64,000 nt of DNA from Prinia subflava (lineage: Eukaryota; Chordata; Aves; Passeriformes; Cisticolidae): assembly GCF_021018805.1 (NCBI RefSeq), contig NW_026960609.1, forward strand, positions 2,790,001 to 2,854,000, given 5' to 3'. The position numbers were made by a program, and so were the translations under genes. The notes below the pieces were generated by a model. The model had not been told where the DNA came from and did no database searches. It saw only the letters and a list, made by a program, of their open reading frames with translations. Of this stretch, positions 34,052 to 45,035 are shown piece by piece. Position 1 is the first letter of the stretch; each line of letters begins with the position of its first letter.

Positions 34052-34629
34052 TGTGGCGGTGCATTATTTTTAGTTTATTATGATTTCATATTTGTTGTAA
34101 TAACTCAGTTTTGCGTACCCCATTTTCCTTCTTTATGTGCCCTTAATTTAGTTCTATGTACCCCTACCCCCCTCATTAGTATTCCTTTGTCTCCTTCAGT
34201 TGCTTTAAGTTATGCGTGCACCTGTTATGTTATGTGACTTTCAGTTATCTGTCTATTATCTTTCCCGCCTTATGTAAACCCATCCCACACATCCTGGATT
34301 GGTTTCTGTTAGTTTTACCCACTGATGCAACACCCTAGATACAGACCCTAATTGGTTGCTTTAAATTTACCACTCCCTTTACCCCTCCCCTAAGCTTGTT
34401 GTATAAAACCCACTGCCCGAGCCCTGCTCGGGGCTTCTTGGGGTGTTGTCTTTTAGTTGCTCATCTCCTTAATAAACCTCTTCAGTTCACCCCAAGACCC
34501 GTCTCGCCTCCACTCCATCTCTGCTTCCGAAATAGACACTGCTGAGAACATCGGAGTCCCCAGGGGGGAAGGTGTCGCACCCCTGGCCGCTGTGTGCCCT
34601 GGGACTGGAGAGAGTCACACACCGCTACA
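34052..34629 (+). repeat. 5' LTR of element E
   Basis: 578 bp, TGTGGCGG...CCGCTACA, with TATAAAA at 34402-34408 and AATAAA at 34471-34476. The same family occurs as a solo LTR at 62148-62742. Confidence 0.93.
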
Positions 34630-34633
34630 TTCC

Positions 34634-34651
34634 TGGCGACCAACGAGGGGC
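34634..34651 (+). other. Putative primer-binding site of element E
   Basis: TGGCGACCAACGAGGGGC lies four bases after the LTR. It has the TGG start that pairs with a tRNA CCA end. I could not assign the tRNA with confidence. Confidence 0.6.
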
Positions 34652-35505
34652 CTCCCTGCCTCTTCTGAGGAACCAAACGGGCAAATTCGAGGGCGCCCGC
34701 CTCGCCGAGGAAGAGGAAGGGAGGAAAGAACATCGGCGGCACGGGACTCTTTGACTCCGGGGAGGAACCAAAAGGCAGGAGCGGTTCCAGGACTCCTTCG
34801 TGCCTGCCCCCAGTGGGGTTGTGTACCCGAGGACGAAGGAGAAAGCTCGCCGAGAAGGCCTTCGCAAGGTACGGTGCCTTGGAGGGAAGGCGCAGAGGCG
34901 CGCCGTGGCTGGGGTCTCTGGCGTAAGTGACTGGCAGAGATCCAGTCACGGGGGCGGCGAGCCGAGAACAGAAAGGGAGCCCTCGGCACGTGTCATCGAG
35001 ACCTGCGACCCGATCAGCTGCGGGAGGCGTGGTGAGCCGAGAATCGCTAGATCCAGCGCCAGGGCGGTCCGCCTGGGGGGACTAGCGCCAGCTGAGCCTG
35101 CGGGGAGCTGAGGTGCTGCGAGGACCAAGCGCCTGGAACGGGTAAGGCTCTGGGGTTGCTCCCCAGCAGCGCGCAGGTTTTAGGTCCCTACCGGTTGGGA
35201 ACTGGCCAGGCCGGTGGGGAATCCTTCTCCCAAAGGAAAAAAGGGTGGATTGTCGGTAGCTTACTGTCCAGGCATTACGGGATGTCTGCGGCAGATAAAG
35301 CGGCAGCTTGAGTGAATGTTTTGAGTCCTCACTGCCCCTGCCTTGTCCCAATGAGGGAACTGCAGTAAGTTACCTGAGAGAAAGCCTTTGGGGAGGGAAG
35401 TAGGCTCACCAACCCCATTCCTTTCACTCTCACCCCCTGTAACCTGGAGTAAGTCGCGCGGCGCATCTTTGGGGGGAGGAGGGAGAGTGGAAGGAAAAAA
35501 AGATA
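34652..35505 (+). other. Leader of element E with a block shared with F
   Basis: GC-rich leader of about 850 bases. The block 35250-35385 aligns with 40026-40160 in element F, through the shared core CCTCACTGCCCCTGCC and GGGAACTGCAG. A cis-acting RNA role such as packaging is likely but inferred. Short ORFs on either strand are not convincing genes. Confidence 0.7.
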
Positions 35506-36279
35506 ATGGAGCAGAGAGTGTTGAGTGGACAGCGAGGCGTTTATGTTAAGTTTAAATTTATTTTAAGAAATTATGGGAGAGAATTTGAGAAAATAGATTT
35601 AAAAAGGATAATAATTTTAATTTTTGGGGTTTTCCCAGGGACCCCAATCGATGATTTCTTTAAAAATGAGATTTGGAATTTTTGGGAAAATTGGATTTTA
35701 GAAGATGAGTTAAAAGCTGTTTGTATTATAATTAAGGAGGCCCTTTACCACCACGCGCTGCGTCGAAATTTGGTTGCGTCAGGCCCCTCTCCCATAGACT
35801 CTCCTGTGGCTTCTGTGAAGCCCCCCGTAACCCCAATCCCTCCGACTTTCCTCAACCCTTGTCTGTCCCCTGAGCCAGCCGCCATTAACTTGGGTCAGGC
35901 AGGCTCTCCCCTCCAAGATGGCGATGCGCACGCCGCCTGGAACCCACGTTCCCACGCCTCTCCTTCTTTTCCGGTCCCTGAATCTGTCCCCGGTTCCACG
36001 CCTTCCTTTTATCGCCCTCCCTTCCGTCGTCACCCTGATACCCCTCTCTCGAGGGGTCTTCCGGGGGCGGGAGAGGAGGGGTCAGCCCCTTTGAAGGGAC
36101 GCCGAACCGCGAACCCCACTCCTTCTTCCGGCCCTACAGTCCCCTCCTCTAAGGAGGGACGCTGCTCTTCAGATGGAGGAGGAAGAGCCGGAAACCCAGG
36201 CTCGGGGTTGTCGTCTTGCTCCCTCCAAGATGGCAGCGCCCAGGTCGCCCCCTTTACCGGAACCCCAAATCACTTGTGA
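35506..36279 (+). CDS. Truncated Gag-like protein of element E
   Basis: 257 codons from the ATG at 35506 to the TGA at 36277-36279. About the first 90 residues form a compact region rich in aromatic and basic residues (FKFILRNYG..., then NFWENWILEDELK) that looks like a betaretroviral matrix domain. The remainder is Pro/Ser/Gly-rich, like the linker that precedes capsid. No capsid, major homology region or zinc knuckle follows. The frame is undamaged in this copy, and it may be kept for a reason or may simply be a recent deletion product. The matrix assignment is from composition and position only. Confidence 0.6.
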   Translation: MEQRVLSGQRGVYVKFKFILRNYGREFEKIDLKRIIILIFGVFPGTPIDDFFKNEIWNFWENWILEDELKAVCIIIKEALYHHALRRNLVASGPSPIDSPVASVKPPVTPIPPTFLNPCLSPEPAAINLGQAGSPLQDGDAHAAWNPRSHASPSFPVPESVPGSTPSFYRPPFRRHPDTPLSRGLPGAGEEGSAPLKGRRTANPTPSSGPTVPSSKEGRCSSDGGGRAGNPGSGLSSCSLQDGSAQVAPFTGTPNHL

Positions 36280-37618
36280 CAGTTGCCCAATCCCTAATTC
36301 CCTTTCTGCCTCTTTTAGCTTTCCACACATTAACTCGAATGCTTTTGCTTCTTTTACTGAAAAGCATTTTCCTCGTTTAGTTTGCGTTCAGTCACTGATG
36401 TTCAGTTTTTGAAATGACGTCCCGCAAAGTTTTGATCCTTCGCGACCTCTGAGAAAGCCTGTCCGGTCTGTAAGATTTTTTCATCCCAACGAAAAGAAAT
36501 TCTGTATTACTTTGCCAAAATAAGCTGTGCATTTCTTTAGTATTGTTTTAAGTTTAATGATTCATTTGTAGCAACTGCACAAGTTCCCATCCATTCTCCT
36601 TGTCATACCTTTCCCAATGTTCCCTTTGATTTCCTATTATCCTTATATTCTAGTTTACTACATTAGTTATTATATTTTATTATATTTATTACTTATATGT
36701 ATATTACATATGTTTTTAATATTATTATTATAACAATTTTGTTAATATCTTTTAATTTAATGAGATTAAATATAAGTTAATATATCTATTTACTAAGCCT
36801 TGTCCATTGTCTTCTTGCAAGGGCCCAGCAGAAGGTCAATGTTCATAGTTTAGTGATAGAAAGCTAATTTAAATATTATATTATTTAAAGTAATTTGATT
36901 TTCTATATAATAGACCTTATTTTCAATTTAATATCTTGATTATAGTATTATTGCAGAGGTAATATGTTGAATTATTTTAAGTCTCTACTTTAGATTTTGT
37001 ATTTTGTATTTTAGATTGTATTTGTATTTTTAATTTGTGTTTTAGAATAAGTAACCCAAGTTGAAATACAAGCTGAGTTAAACCTTAAACCCACGTAATT
37101 TTAATTTCATTTTTCCTACCTTGTATCCAATCCAGGATGTTCCTTATATTTTTGATTATTTCTAAATTATTTGTCAAGTTTTGTTATAGAAAGAAAGTCA
37201 TGTTGCCGCATTTGCACCTGCTCAGAACTTCTAGGAGTTCGCAATCAGCTAACAGTGAAGACTGCAAAGACTGAAACAACCCTGTTGCTCTCCAGCAGCC
37301 CAAGAGAGAATCAAAGAAAGTGATTGCAAAGCAAGCAGCAAGACTAGTACTTCTGTCATGTTATTGTGTTGATAAAAATGATTTATTGTCATTTTGATAA
37401 AAAAGTTTTACTTTGTAAATGCATAGCATCCAAGAACCCATAACTACCAAATGAAAATTTGGCATTTAAATTGGCCTGGAGTCTGAAGTTGAAAAGCTCT
37501 TTAGAGTGCAAAGTATTTTATAAAGACAAATACTGTTCCTGTATGCTATGAATGTTAGTTCCCTTGAATTCTTTTTCTTAGTAAATATGATTTTAGACAT
37601 CACACACTCTTCTTTTTG
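36280..37618 (+). other. AT-rich non-coding interior of element E
   Basis: Very AT-rich sequence, with blocks of TTATTATA-type repeats near 36650-36780. No ORF of note, no pol or env similarity seen. It replaces the usual coding interior. Confidence 0.7.
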
Positions 37619-37636
37619 AAAAAAGAAAGGAGGAGA
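37619..37636 (+). other. Polypurine tract of element E
   Basis: AAAAAAGAAAGGAGGAGA ends directly at the 3' LTR. Confidence 0.85.
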
Positions 37637-38187
37637 TGTGGCAGTGCATTATTTTTAGTTTATTATGATTTCATATTTGTTGTAATAACTCAGTTTTGCA
37701 TACCCCATTTTCCTTCTTTATGTGCCCTTAATTTAGTTCTATGTACCCCTACCCCCCTCATTAGTATTCCTTTGTCTCCTTCAGTTGCTTTAAGTTATGC
37801 GTGCACCTGTTATGTTATGTGACTTTCAGTTATCTGTCTATTATCTTTCCCGCCTTATGTAAACCCATCCCACACATCCTGGATTGGTTTCTGTTAGTTT
37901 TACCCACTGATGCAACACCCTAGATACAGACCCTAATTGGTTGCTTTAAATTTACCACTCCCTTTACCCCTCCCCTAAGCTTGTTGTATAAAACCCACTG
38001 CCCGAGCCCTGCTCGGGGCTTCTTGGGGTGTTGTCTTTTAGTTGCTCATCTCCTTAATAAACCTCTTCAGTTCACCCCAAGACCCGTCTCGCCTCCACTC
38101 CATCTCTGCTTCCGAAATAGACACTGCTGAGAACATCGGAGTCCCCAGGGGGGAAGGTGTCGCACCCCTGGCCGCTGTGTGCCCTGG

Positions 38188-38592
38188 TGTGGGATTGCAT
38201 TTTATGGAAATGGTTTGCTCTGGCTCACCCTTGGAAAATGTATAGTTTATCCCCAGTCTGTATCCTCCCTGCAGTATCCTGTATCTGTAACCTCATTGGC
38301 TGGAGAATGTTACCGCGCCCCTTTGAACCTCTGTGATAGGAATGCTAAGGCAGAAGGCTCTGCCTCTCTTGCCCCTCTTCCCCTGGAGGCGTCCGGACGC
38401 TCCTCTCTCCTCTCCCCCCCTTCCCCCTCCCCCCTTCCCCTCTCCCTCAGTGAATAAACCCTCACCTCATCAGCACCCCACCGGCGTCTGAAGTCTCCTT
38501 GCCTGCAGCACGGGAACACCACGACCCCAAAAGACCCAGGGGGTCTCCGGGGAGCACTCCCCGGGGACCCCCCATAAATTTAAACAACAACA
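38188..38592 (+). repeat. 5' LTR of element F
   Basis: 405 bp, TGTGGGATTGC...AACAACA. A C/T-rich block (38400-38450) precedes AATAAA at 38453-38458. A GGGGTC/GACCCC inverted repeat near 38540-38572 could fold into a strong hairpin in U5. Confidence 0.92.
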
Positions 38593-38594
38593 GA

Positions 38595-38612
38595 TGGCGC
38601 CCAACGTGGGGC
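38595..38612 (+). other. Primer-binding site of F, tRNA-Lys(1,2)
   Basis: TGGCGCCCAACGTGGGGC, an exact match to the tRNA-Lys(1,2) complement, two bases after the LTR. Confidence 0.9.
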
Positions 38613-40514
38613 AACAGCATCAGCGACCCTGAGACCAGATGGACCATGGTAACTCCTTTTCGGTGCCGTCTCCGGTGGAGCGGCCGTTCTGGGCCATCGC
38701 GGCGCGGGGCGGCCCCTCCCCCACCGCGCAGAGACCTCGTGAGCCACCACGCGGCCGTCCCACCACCGCCGACCAGCCCGGCGCGGGCCCGGGTCCCGGC
38801 CCTTTGGGGCCCCGGCCCGCCTCGGCGCTGCGCGGGCTGCGCAGCCCCGCCAGACGGCGCGGCCCGTGCGGCGCGGCTCCGCCACGGCGACGCTCCGGCG
38901 TGAGCCCCGGCGGCGGAGCGGCCCCGGCCCGGCGCGGCCCCGGCGGCAGAGCGGCCCCGGCCCGGCGCGGCCCCGGCAGAGGAGCGGCCCCAGCCCAGCG
39001 GCCGCGGCGCGGGGCAGTCCCGGCGGAGCCAACACGTGGTCCCGGCCCCGCCGCAGCGCGCGCGGGCCCCAGCACCAGAAGAAGCCGCGCGGACAAGCAG
39101 CCCTGGACAGCAGCGAAAAGAACTCAGCCAGACAGCCATCAGAGAAGGAAAAAGCAGTCTTCAGTTGTGCCCAAGCCCCGCACCTTCCAAAACTCGGTTT
39201 TGTAAATTGTGTAACCTCCTTCCTTACCCTTACCCCCTCCTCCCCTCGCTGCTCCTTCTCCCTAACCCCCTTTCCCTTAACAAACCCCCGAGAGTTAACC
39301 CCTTCCTGCTAAACCCAGCACGGCACAGCTAACACCACGTGCTGCGCTGTGACCGCATGGCCACCATGGCCACGTGCTCTCAGTCCCATCTCCCGCTTTC
39401 CAAGTCCCACAAGGTAAACGCTAAGAAACCAAACCCCAAAGCTAAAGTGATTTTGTAATACCAGTTTTACAGCCTTGTATAATTGTTAATGCTACTTTGA
39501 TTCCCTTTCCCTGTTTTTCTGCCCCTGTGCCTTGCTGTTCTGGCCAAACAGCAGGGTGTCCCAAACCCCTCCATTTCCTTCCCATCCCCATGAAGTAGTT
39601 TTGCAATTATGCCTTTCTAGTTTTGTGTGTGTAAATATTGCAGATTCCCCTGTTTTCTGTTTTAGAAAGCAGAGGCCTTTTCAGGTCACAAGTGTAGATC
39701 CAAGGGAAGCAGTTTTTGGATTGTCTTCTTGTAAGGCGCGATTCAGTAGTGTAGACTATTGAATCTGTAACGCTTTTGGGTTTATGCTGTCCTCAGTTAG
39801 TTCTGAGGGTGATTGATAACCTAAATTGGTGTCTGAGAAAGTATTTGACGGTTTTTGTAGTTTTTTTCTTTTGTTTTTCTTTTGATGACCTAAAACTGGG
39901 GGTCTTTTGTTAGGTCTCTGACAGTTCTGGTGCAAGTATGGACGAAACAATTGCATGCAGAGTGTAGGTCCTTTCGGTTGAACCAGTTGGAAAGTGAAAG
40001 GAGTGGTTTGGCTCAGATCCGTGAGTGTCGGTGACTTGCTGTTCAAGCCTTACGGGAATTCCGTGACAGATCAATGGCAGCTTGAGTTGATTTAAATTCC
40101 TCACTGCCCCTGCCCGGCCCCAATGGGGGAACTGCAGCAGGCCACCTGGAGAATCTGAAGCCGTGTGTGGAGCCCGGGGAACTCCACGTGTTTTCCTGTC
40201 CCTAGAGTGGGAGCATAGTCAGCGCCTCAGCCTAAACTGGGGGCTGTGGTGGTCTGAAAAGCCAGTTGGAAAAGACTAGACACTAATAGGCCAGTCACGC
40301 TGGAAAAGCTCAAACAAATTTGTTAACTTGTTTCAAATCTTGCAATATAAACTCACATAACCCGTCTACTGCAATTACAAGGTCAGATCAACTGTTCACA
40401 GTATAACATAATCCTTACTACAATTGTATTTAGTTTCATGCTGCAAAACTGTAATTACTGTTTCATTTTTTAAATTGTTAATTGTCATATGTCATATTTC
40501 TCTTCTCACATTTT
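38613..40514 (+). other. Non-coding interior of element F
   Basis: A GC-rich start (about 38660-39070) includes a tandem unit of about 33-36 bases (GCGGCCCCGGCCCGGCGCGG core) repeated at 38916-38990. A C/T-rich stretch follows (39190-39300), then a more balanced region. The block 40026-40160 aligns with the leader of E. Overlapping ORFs over 38580-39300 exist in several frames of both strands, as expected from GC bias, and none carries a retroviral motif. Confidence 0.7.
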
Positions 40515-40533
40515 AAAGAAAAAAAGGGTGACT
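40515..40533 (+). other. Polypurine tract of element F
   Basis: AAAGAAAAAAAGGGTG followed by ACT precedes the 3' LTR. Confidence 0.75.
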
Positions 40534-40938
40534 TGTGGGATTGCATTTTATGGAAATGGTTTGCTCTGGCTCACCCTTGGAAAATGTATAGTTTATCCCC
40601 AGTCTGTATCCTCCCTGCAGTATCCTGTATCTGTAACCTCATTGGCTGGAGAATGTTACCGCGCCCCTTTGAACCTCTGTGATAAGAATGCTAAGGCAGA
40701 AGGCTCTGCCTCTCTTGCCCCTCTTCCCCTGGAGGCGTCCGGACGCTCCTCTCTCCTCTCCCCCCCTTCCCCCTCCCCCCTTCCCCTCTCCCTCAGTGAA
40801 TAAACCCTCACCTCATCAGCACCCCACCGGCGTCTGAAGTCTCCTTGCCTGCAGCACGGGAACACCACGACCCCAAAAGACCCAGGGGGTCTCCGGGGAG
40901 CACTCCCCGGGGACCCCCCATAAATTTAAACAACAACA
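40534..40938 (+). repeat. 3' LTR of element F
   Basis: 405 bp, one substitution from the 5' LTR. Followed directly by the duplicated CCCTGG of the E LTR. Confidence 0.93.
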
Positions 40939-41687
40939 CCCTGGGACTGGAGAGAGTCACACACCGCTACAGTTTTCCATTTCCACTTCCTCAGGAACAG
41001 TTACCATGGAAACATGGTTCACAACTGGGTTTGATGTGGCACCAGACTTAAACTTATGAATTATCTTTCTAATAAAACTTATCACAACTAAAGCAATTAT
41101 AACAATAAAACAAGTTTTTAAAATGGATGCAACCCAACTCGAGACCCCCCAGTTCTTAAAGAGGTCGCTGAACCAGTCCGACGCCTTCTCTTAGATTTCG
41201 CTCACCAAGTTCCTCATTTCATCAATGGTCTTCTTGATGTCCTCAGCTTTAGATGACAAATTAAAACAGCAAAGGCCCTCAAACTCCTGACATGTATGTC
41301 CATGGAGGAGTAAAAGAATCAGTTGAGGCCTGATTTTTAAGGGTCACCTGTCCTGTGATTCCCTCGTCTTTCAGGAGGTCACTCAGGGCATTTGAAGTTA
41401 GATTGGCTTGTTTAGCAACCCAGCACTCGAGGTGAGCCAATTCCCCCATGGACTTTGCAATGGCGACCCATGGGATAAGTATTGTGACTGCGACTCCTTT
41501 TGGTTTGTTCCAATAAATGATTTCAGAGTCACAATCGGGGTCCAGATTCTTTATATCTTGTTTTTGAATGGCCGAATTGTGGGTACCATTGTTTCTCCTT
41601 TGCCAATTCATCATTTTTGTTTTGATGGGTGTAAACAAGCCTAATTTTCCCAGTGTACATGGACCTTCGGAAAGGCGAGAGAGGATG

Positions 41688-42013
41688 TGTCACCCTGGTT
41701 TTGAAGACTTTTTTAAGCCTTCTGTTATGTTCTTCATATTGGAGTCAGAAGTTTCACCTTATCACACTTTCTACTATAAACACTGGCCATGTTTTGCTAA
41801 CTGTCTTTTATTGTTTACATACTTCTAGGTAGGAGGAGAAATGTGATTAACAGTTAGCTCGACCAACGTGGATTGAGAGGTGAAATTCCGTCCTCCAATC
41901 CACGGGCACCGTGAGAAATGTATAAAACTAGGTTTTGTAAATAAACTCGCGCTCTTTTCCTGCTTCGCTCACCAGTGTGTCCTCGTGTAGTTCTTCCCGT
42001 GTCCACTGTAACA
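41688..42013 (+). mobile_element. Solo LTR D (family of provirus A)
   Basis: 326 bp, TGTCACCC...CTGTAACA, flanked by AGGATG at 41682-41687 and 42014-42019. It is the reverse-complement counterpart of the provirus A LTRs with about a dozen differences, so it is an older member. It splits the SU part of the env of B. Confidence 0.92.
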
Positions 42014-44266
42014 AGGATGCCTGCCCAGGCCCTTTCTCTGCAGGTAAGAAATATTCCCCTGGGTAGTGAGATGGGTTTTGTCCACCAATTAGATGTCACA
42101 GGCACTTGAGCAACTCGCTCACACCAAGGGTCTGCTTGGTATGATTTATTATTTTTCCCAATGTTATTTGGGGCTTTCCCTGATGATTGTGGCAGGGTCA
42201 TGGTAAACTGGGAGCAAACCTGTGCTTTTGAGGACCCAAGGAGCTCAATCTCTGAGGGCTCCCCTTGGAGTTCACTCAGCTTGGCCACAAACTTTCACCA
42301 GCCTACCAGGGGGTTAATATCTGGAACCTTGCTTCCTGCCACAATAGAGTGGGACCCATCAGGGACCTGGGATCTACTTATCTTTTTGGCTTCCTTCAGC
42401 AAGGGTTCGGGCAACTCTCCAACCTTGAATGGGATCTCCACAAGACAGGTGGACAATGGATCTGCGGCTGAGGTTTGGCTAAGGCAAATGTGGTCTTGGC
42501 CTGTAGATGTAGCGAGGGTGGCCCAGATGTTTGCCTTAGATTGCGGGACGATCCAGGCGTGATGGACCGCCAGGAGGTTGGTGAAAAGGAGACTCGTCGG
42601 CAAGAGATGTGTCTTGGTGGTGACTTTCTCTGGTCTGGGTTGGATCTTTCACACTGAAAAACTGAAAAACAGACTTTAGAACACAGAATAATTAACATGA
42701 GGGCTGGAAATATGAAAAAGGTGAGGGGTCCTCCCATTCCCAGAGAATGGGTAGGGTCAACCAGGTGTAATTTCGCCTTTTACGGCGCAGCACCACAGAA
42801 GCAACCTGCGGTACATCTTCCCTTCTCTCCCCCTGCTTTTTCCTAAAAGGCTTCACCCATTTTGCAGGAACCCATCTGAGCCCAGTAGGCGTGGAGACAC
42901 AGGCATACTCCCCCCACGTCACCAGGTCATATGGACCCTCAACTTGTCCGCTCTCAGGTGACCTGAGCAGGACTGGCAGCTTCTCTTTCTGTTGGAAATC
43001 GGAACTTGATCCAAAGTGTCGCACGACTGGTGGGTTAAACACCTCAAAACTGCAGTTTAAGAAATTGATTGTGTGCAGCGCTCTGGCTAGTCGGATAGAG
43101 GGGGGCTCAACTTTCAGTACCTGCTGTTGTTGTGCAAGGACCCTTTTGATTTCCTGATGGGTCTGTTCCACTATCACCTGGCCTGTGGGGAAGTGTGGGA
43201 TGCCTGTTTTATGCTCCACTCCCCATTGCTGCAGAAAGCTGCAGAACTCACCTGACTTGTACGGTGGGCCGTTGTCAGTTTTGTAGGCTTTTGGGGATGC
43301 CCATGAAAGAGAATGCCTGGATAAGGTGTTTAATGACATCCTGTGCTTTCTCCCCTGTGTGTGCAGAGGCGCAAACTGCACCTGAGAAAGTATCTACTGA
43401 TACATGGACGTATTTCTGTCTTCCGAATGATGCAATGTCTGTGATGTCTGTTTGCCAGAGCTCGCAGCTTTGAGGCCCACGAGGGTGGACTCCAGCATGT
43501 AGTGCGGGCAAAGCGTGGGACTGACACGATGGGCATGAGCTGACAATCGCCTTGGCCTGTTGACGTGTGAGGTGGAAACAACTGACCAGGCTCGGCGCGT
43601 TCTGGTGGAAAAGCTGATGACTGAGCTTTGCCTGCTCGAATATGTTTGGCAATGGGGCTATTGCTGCAGGAGCAGCAAGGGCACCAGCTCTCCTGTTACC
43701 TTCAGCAATAAACTCTGGCAAATCAGTGTGTGATCTTGTGTGCATCACATAAAATGGATGCTCTTGGTGGGAGACAAGCTTTACAAGCTTTGAGGGCAGC
43801 TCATACAGAGCAGTGTTGGACACCTCTTGTAAGATGGCCTGATCTGCCCTAGACACCACCCCTGCAACGTATGCGGAGTCAGTAACTAAATTTAATGGTC
43901 CAGTGAACCTCTCAAAGGCCCTAACGACTGCGGCCAACTCAGCGATCTGAGGTGATCCCATCACCTCTTCAACATCTTCCTCCCACTGCCAAGTTTCTGG
44001 ATCCTCCCAAGTCAGAACTGACTTGTGAGAAGCCCCGGACGTGTCCGTAAAAACTGTCAGAGCTTTGAGGGGCTTCCTGCTCTGGACACTGCATTGACAA
44101 TGTGAATGCTGCTTCTGAATTAAACAATTTGTGTGCCGGCCGATGGATTGAAATTTGGCCCGTGAAGGAATCTAGGGTGAATTGCAATGCTTCATTCTCT
44201 TGAAGCAGGTGTTCCAACATGAATTTTGTCATTTGGCCCGTCTTCAAGCCAATTGACATGTGAATG

Positions 44267-44730
44267 TGTTGGTGGAGGGTTAAAAATATAATTTCTGTAT
44301 AAGTTAACCACGGGGTTAAGTTGAGGTATGTATGGGGGGAGGAAGGTAGAGAACGTACAACTGGAACTTGACGCAGCTTGGCTTTGGAACAAGCGTCAGC
44401 TTCTGCAACCAGCTCCATGCCATTGTAATGACCGAATCAAGTGTGACTGCAACTCAGGGGATAATTGAGAAGCATTGTTTTAACCAAATCAAGTGTGGAT
44501 CAGGGTAGAAGCGTAGGTATGATTTAAGATAGTAACTAAGGAATAGGATAATCAGTATCTAGGGGTGGAGGTTAGTTAACATGTGTATAATTTAAACTAT
44601 AAAAATCCCAAATCGACTCTGTATTTTTGGGGCACAAGATTTGGGCACTGTATGCCCCTGTGTCTCCGTGCGCAAATAAAGAACCGCATATGATCGCCTT
44701 TGTGTGGTTATATGTTTTCCTATGCTAACA
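44267..44730 (+). repeat. 5' LTR of provirus C
   Basis: 464 bp, TGTTGGTGG...GCTAACA, with TATAAAA at 44598-44604 and AATAAA at 44675-44680. Confidence 0.93.
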
Positions 44731-44734
44731 TTTT

Positions 44735-44752
44735 TGGCGACTCAGGACGGGA
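44735..44752 (+). other. Primer-binding site of provirus C
   Basis: TGGCGACTCAGGACGGGA. The first nine bases would fit the complement of a tRNA-Arg 3' end but the rest is uncertain, so the tRNA is not assigned. Confidence 0.6.
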
Positions 44753-45035
44753 CCTTGTGGGCGCAGCCAGGACCCCGCGACCCGATCACGCTCCAGCCGG
44801 CACCGGGTGATTTCTTGGGGAGCCCGTCGGCGCCGCGACCCTTGCCGCTCACAACAACCGCTGGTGAGAAGTAAGGTTCTTTATTCTCTGGTCTGGGGGC
44901 CTGCCATTAAGATGCAGCGAAAGCTACGCTTGGTTGGGCAAAAGGAATTCCTGGTGGTATTGCCTAGGCAGCCGTCCGTCAGACACCGCGTAAGCGTTGC
45001 AGGTTCGGCATCTGTGGGTTTTATGTATCTGTAAT

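Larger units (their letters stand above)
38188..40938 (+). mobile_element. Element F: 2.75-kb non-autonomous LTR element
   Basis: LTRs 38188-38592 and 40534-40938 are each 405 bp and differ at one base (G at 38339, A at 40685). The TSD CCCTGG lies at 38182-38187 and 40939-40944. The PBS matches tRNA-Lys(1,2) exactly. The interior of about 1.94 kb has no gag, pro, pol or env that I can recognise. This is the layout of a small parasite of an active retrovirus, comparable in concept to plant TRIM/LARD elements. The near-identical LTRs show very recent insertion, and it is the innermost layer of the nest. Confidence 0.92.
34052..40971 (+). mobile_element. Element E: non-autonomous ERV with truncated gag
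   Basis: Inserted antisense into the env tail of B, with perfect GTTTTC duplications at 34046-34051 and 40972-40977. After removing F it is about 4163 bp. It has a 5' LTR, PBS, a GC-rich leader, one gag-like ORF of 257 codons, about 1.3 kb of AT-rich non-coding sequence, a polypurine tract and a 3' LTR. There is no trace of protease, RT, integrase or env, so it must be copied and packaged by another virus's proteins. The LTRs differ at two positions in the region I compared (34058/37643 and 34115/37700). Both differences fit CpG-to-CpA decay. Confidence 0.92.
37637..40971 (+). repeat. 3' LTR of element E, split by element F
   Basis: LTR sequence is 37637-38187 plus 40945-40971. F and its CCCTGG duplication lie between, within the R-U5 end. 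The LTR would otherwise match the 5' LTR in length. Confidence 0.92.
33920..42603 (-). pseudogene. env: Env of provirus B, broken and twice interrupted
   Basis: The surface subunit begins near 42603 with a hydrophobic leader, upstream of a SU sequence containing NIWATLA and STCLV. No ATG opens the frame, so the start codon may come from a spliced upstream exon. A TGA lies at 42295-42297. Solo LTR D splits SU at 41688-42013. The transmembrane subunit follows with a hydrophobic fusion-like stretch near 41440-41500 and a CX6CC motif (CQEFEGLCC) near 41240-41270. A frameshift lies just upstream (about 41310) and a TAA at 41191-41193. A membrane-anchor-like stretch lies near 41090-41140. Element E interrupts the tail (34052-40971), which ends at a TAA at 33920-33922. 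CX6CC is typical of alpha- and gammaretroviral TM. No functional Env can be made. Confidence 0.8.

Noticed and set aside
38580..39312. Many ORFs of 130-225 codons in element F on both strands
   Set aside because: GC-rich sequence keeps all frames open; no gag motif such as a major homology region or zinc knuckle appears.
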